Assembly (NCBI GenBank): GCA_964472715.1
Contig: CAYYMT010000140.1
Location: forward strand, 1-8,702
DNA from: JAFGTP01 sp964472715
GTDB lineage: Bacteria > Fidelibacterota > UBA2242 > JAFGTP01
Length of the DNA stretch: 8,702 bases
Direction: 5' to 3'
In this document: positions 6,520 through 8,702 of the stretch, in pieces
Position numbering within the stretch: the first letter of the stretch is position 1
Layout of the letters: the number at the start of each line of letters is the position of its first letter
Notes under the pieces: model-generated
What the model was told of the DNA's origin: nothing
The model's input: only the letters and a program-made list of their open reading frames with translations
Databases searched by the model: none
Position numbers and translations under genes: made by a program

Positions 6520-7287
6520 TTATTTTAAATTTTCTTCAACAGTATTGATTATCTCGCTGAAACTATCAACTTTTAAACTCGCGCCACCTACCAGAAAACC
6601 GTCAATATTGTCGCTTTCAATCAGTTCTTTGGCATTGGCAGGTTTAACACTGCCGCCGTAAAGAATAGTGATTTTTTCGGCAGTGGCGTCATCAAAAAGT
6701 TCAGCAATCATTTTGCGAACTTCCGTATGAACTTCCGATGCCTGTTCCGGCGTGGCGGTTTCTCCGGTACCAATCGCCCAAACCGGCTCATAAGCGATCA
6801 GGCAGTTTTCCAATTCTGATTTGCTCAGCCCTTTACAGGCGGCAGTGAATTGTGTTTTGATCACGTCTATTGTGTTACCGGCTTTGCGCTCTTCGATTTT
6901 TTCGCCGATGCAGATGATCGGCTTTAAGCCTTTGGATAAGGCCTGGTCGATTTTCTTTCGAATAAGGTCATCATCCTCACCAAAGATATGCCGTCTCTCG
7001 GAGTGCCCGAGGATGACATAGTCGGCATTGACTGATTTGATCATATCAGCAGAAATTTCCGAAGTAAAAGCTCCGGAATCTTCAAAATGCATATTTTGAG
7101 CGCCCACTTCCGCGATGGTATTGTTTAGTTTCTCGTTAATGTTAAAGAGCGAGATATAAGGCGGGCATAATATAACCCCTGTATTTTTGATTTCCAATAT
7201 TTTTTTAGCGAAGGCTGTTGCGAAGGCATCGGCCTCCTGATAAGTCTTATTCATCTTCCAGTTTGCTGCTACTACTTGTTTGGCCAT
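6520..7287 (-). CDS. tpiA: Triosephosphate isomerase
   Basis: This enzyme interconverts dihydroxyacetone phosphate and glyceraldehyde 3-phosphate in glycolysis and gluconeogenesis, as a cytoplasmic TIM barrel. At 255 residues it has standard length. Catalytic residues are all visible: Asn9 and Lys11 in ANWKMN, His95 in ILGHSERR and Glu167 in AYEPVWAIGTG, whose loop-6 hinge follows directly. The phosphate-binding LYGGSVKP (209-216) and FLVGGASL (231-238) are intact. The ATG at 7287 is preceded by GGAGG at a spacing of 7. It lies 14 nt after pgk and 18 nt before secG, so it is cotranscribed with both. Confidence 0.98.
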   Translation of the reverse strand: MAKQVVAANWKMNKTYQEADAFATAFAKKILEIKNTGVILCPPYISLFNINEKLNNTIAEVGAQNMHFEDSGAFTSEISADMIKSVNADYVILGHSERRHIFGEDDDLIRKKIDQALSKGLKPIICIGEKIEERKAGNTIDVIKTQFTAACKGLSKSELENCLIAYEPVWAIGTGETATPEQASEVHTEVRKMIAELFDDATAEKITILYGGSVKPANAKELIESDNIDGFLVGGASLKVDSFSEIINTVEENLK

Positions 7288-7301
7288 TGTTTCGCCTCCG
7301 G

Positions 7302-8495
7302 TTATTTAGTTGAAAGTAATGTTAATGGTACCATTTCTTTGCCGCTGATCATTTCCAGGGAAGCGCCGCCGCCGGTGGAAACATGGCTGACTTTGTCACT
7401 GAGTTCAAACTTTTTGATCGCGGCTGCGGAATCCCCACCACCGATAATTGTGATCGCCCCCTTTTCTGTAATTTCAGCTAATTTGCGGGCAATGAACTCG
7501 GTTCCCTTGGCAAATTTTTCAATTTCAAAAACACCCATTGGGCCATTCCACAATACCGTTTTGCTGTTATCCAGGACTTCACCAAAGATCTTTTCGGTTT
7601 TTTCGGCAATATCCAGCCCCAGTTTATCTTTCGGAAATTTATCCATGTCTACAACATCAGGCATTGCTTTTTCACTGACTTCGGAAGCGATAACCGCATC
7701 AACCGGCAGATAGATCTTGCAATCCTGTTCCCTGGCTTCCGCCATAATTTCTTTGGCCAGTTCGAGTTTATCTTCTTCCAGCAGGGATTTACCGATTTCA
7801 TAGCCTTTGGCTTTCAGAAAAGTAAAGCTCATTCCGCCGCCAATGATCAGGTTTTGGACTTTCGGCATCAGGCTTTTAATGATTTCAATTTTGTCCGATA
7901 CTTTTGCGCCGCCAAGAATCGCGGTATAGGGTTTTTCCGGAGTTTCCAGTTTGTCGCCGAGATATTTCAATTCTTTTTCCAGCAGATAACCGGCGGCCCG
8001 CTGTTCAAAATGTTCCGCGACACCGGCCATTGAAGCGTGGGCCCTGTGACTGGTTCCAAAAGCGTCATTGACGTAAATGTCACCCAGTTTCGCCAGTTTT
8101 TTGGCAAAGGTTGCGTCATTTTTCTTTTCTTCTTTATAATATCTGAGATTTTCAAGCAATAGAACCGCTCCGTCCTGCAGTTCATTTGCGACAGTTTCCA
8201 CTTCCGGGCCGATACAATCAGGAACAAAAGCAACATGATCAAAATCCTGCTGCAGCCTTTCCGCCACCGGCTTCAAACTCAGTTCCGGTTTCTTTTCACC
8301 TTTGGGGCGTCCCAGGTGTGACATTAGGATTACTTTAGCGCCGTCGCCAACCAGTTTCTTAATACTCGGCAGGGCTGCTCTGATACGAAAATCATCGGTT
8401 ATATTTTGATTATTGTCAAGCGGTACATTGAAGTCCACTCGCATTAATACACGTTTTCCTTTTACACTTAAATCATCAATCGTTAAATAAGCCAT
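7302..8495 (-). CDS. pgk: Phosphoglycerate kinase
   Basis: This cytoplasmic enzyme moves the phosphate of 1,3-bisphosphoglycerate to ADP, the first ATP-forming step of glycolysis. At 397 residues it is full length. The N-domain shows RVDFNVP at 19-25, HLGRPKG at 60-66, LLENLRYYKEE at 113-123 and DAFGTSHRAHASM at 144-156. The C-domain shows GGAKVSDKI at 195-203, WNGPMGVFE at 316-324, GGGDSAAA at 342-349 and STGGGASLE at 363-371. Substrate and nucleotide motifs are all intact. The ATG at 8495 follows AAAGAGG at a spacing of about 7. It is the first gene of the pgk-tpiA-secG-tRNA-TPR run. No gap gene is next to it in the window; the upstream neighbour is an unrelated amidinotransferase-type gene. 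Confidence 0.98.
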   Translation of the reverse strand: MAYLTIDDLSVKGKRVLMRVDFNVPLDNNQNITDDFRIRAALPSIKKLVGDGAKVILMSHLGRPKGEKKPELSLKPVAERLQQDFDHVAFVPDCIGPEVETVANELQDGAVLLLENLRYYKEEKKNDATFAKKLAKLGDIYVNDAFGTSHRAHASMAGVAEHFEQRAAGYLLEKELKYLGDKLETPEKPYTAILGGAKVSDKIEIIKSLMPKVQNLIIGGGMSFTFLKAKGYEIGKSLLEEDKLELAKEIMAEAREQDCKIYLPVDAVIASEVSEKAMPDVVDMDKFPKDKLGLDIAEKTEKIFGEVLDNSKTVLWNGPMGVFEIEKFAKGTEFIARKLAEITEKGAITIIGGGDSAAAIKKFELSDKVSHVSTGGGASLEMISGKEMVPLTLLSTK

Positions 8496-8543
8496 AATTG
8501 CCTCTTTCTATTTTTAGGTTTTAGTCAACTTGTAGTTTACTCT

Positions 8544-8573
8544 ATTATAAATATTTTTTCAAGGATTTTTGAA
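8544..8573 (-). promoter_or_regulatory. Putative promoter of the pgk operon
   Basis: On the minus strand TTCAAA (8573-8568) is followed after 18 nt by a perfect TATAAT (8549-8544). This would start transcription near 8537, about 42 nt before the pgk ATG. The -35 half is only a 4 of 6 match, and the surrounding sequence is AT-rich, so the -10 is the stronger part of the evidence. Confidence 0.5.
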
Positions 8574-8626
8574 GGAATTATCAGATTGCGTAATATTTTT
8601 AAATAATTGGATTTAGATGGTCACAA

Positions 8627-8701
8627 TTACAAAGCAAAGCGTAAGGAAAGACAACTTAAACCGCCGTCAACTTTTCGAAATTCCGACATATCCAGCGCAA
8701 T
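8627..8701 (-). CDS. C-terminal end of a dimethylargininase / amidinotransferase-family enzyme, 5' part outside window
   Basis: The frame is open from the right edge to a TAA at 8629-8627 and encodes 24 residues. The segment LDMSEFRKVDGGLSCLSLRF matches, from memory, the C-terminus of the dimethylarginine dimethylaminohydrolase-like branch of the guanidino-modifying (pentein) superfamily. There a Ser-Glu-x-x-Lys stretch leads to a Gly-Gly loop carrying the nucleophilic Cys a few residues from the end; here that Cys is 8 residues before the stop. Such enzymes hydrolyse guanidino compounds such as methylated arginines to citrulline. Arginine deiminase or another amidinotransferase relative is possible, since substrate residues lie outside the window. 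I see no terminator after it; about 130 bases separate it from pgk. Confidence 0.7.
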   Translation of the reverse strand: MALDMSEFRKVDGGLSCLSLRFAL

Positions 8702-8702
8702 G

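Noticed and set aside
7276..7713. Open frame of 145 codons on the plus strand, antisense to pgk and the tpiA start
   Set aside because: Low-complexity Ser/Ile-rich shadow of pgk; no family resemblance or start signal.
8558..8573. Inverted repeat TTCAA-6 nt-TTGAA overlapping the putative -35 of pgk, as a possible operator
   Set aside because: Only 5 bp per arm in AT-rich DNA; easily expected by chance.
8617..8702. Plus-strand ATG open to the right edge (28 codons)
   Set aside because: It overlaps the dimethylargininase-like C-terminus on the other strand, has no good ribosome site and no recognisable sequence.

Overview
The window is a compact bacterial housekeeping segment of moderate, AT-leaning composition. 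All ten protein genes (eight complete, one cut by each edge) and the single tRNA gene lie on the minus strand, so it is transcribed from high to low coordinates. Every intact gene except the TPR protein, the VanZ-like protein and the left-edge gene belongs to a universal bacterial family. The secreted left-edge protein resembles N-terminal modules I know from Bacteroidota and relatives, which hints at the FCB superphylum (Bacteroidota, Calditrichota, Marinimicrobia and similar). The -35/-10-like elements look sigma70-like rather than of the Bacteroidota type. Placement below bacterium is a weak inference.

Right to left, i.e. in transcription order. The right edge (8627-8701) holds the last 24 codons of a dimethylargininase/amidinotransferase-type enzyme, including the expected C-terminal catalytic cysteine. 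After about 130 noncoding bases containing a plausible promoter comes a tightly packed run: pgk, tpiA (14 nt gap), secG (18 nt gap), tRNA-Leu(GAG) (24 nt gap) and a secreted TPR-repeat protein (43 nt gap). It ends at a clear intrinsic terminator at 4656-4687. This unit joins two glycolytic enzymes, a Sec translocon subunit and a tRNA. The secG - tRNA-Leu(GAG) adjacency also exists in E. coli (secG-leuU).

A second unit starts from a good sigma70-like promoter at 4607-4635: acpS, nnr, a VanZ-like membrane protein and recN. Its genes overlap (ATGA junctions for acpS/nnr and nnr/vanZ-like, 17 bp for vanZ-like/recN), which implies translational coupling. It supplies holo-acyl carrier protein, repairs damaged NAD(P)H hydrates and makes a recombination-repair ATPase; the VanZ-like protein has no clear link to these.

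Three bases beyond the recN stop lies the most unusual item: a 52-bp element (506-557) made of nested perfect inverted repeats. It can fold without any unpaired base outside two 3-nt loops into a three-way junction with two hairpin arms. The arms appear to be homologous copies that differ by compensatory changes. Beyond it the left edge holds the 5' part of a secreted protein gene, starting at 383. No geneless stretch exceeds 300 bases, and I see no CRISPR array, insertion sequence, phage gene or defence system. Apart from the palindromic element this is an ordinary core-genome region.
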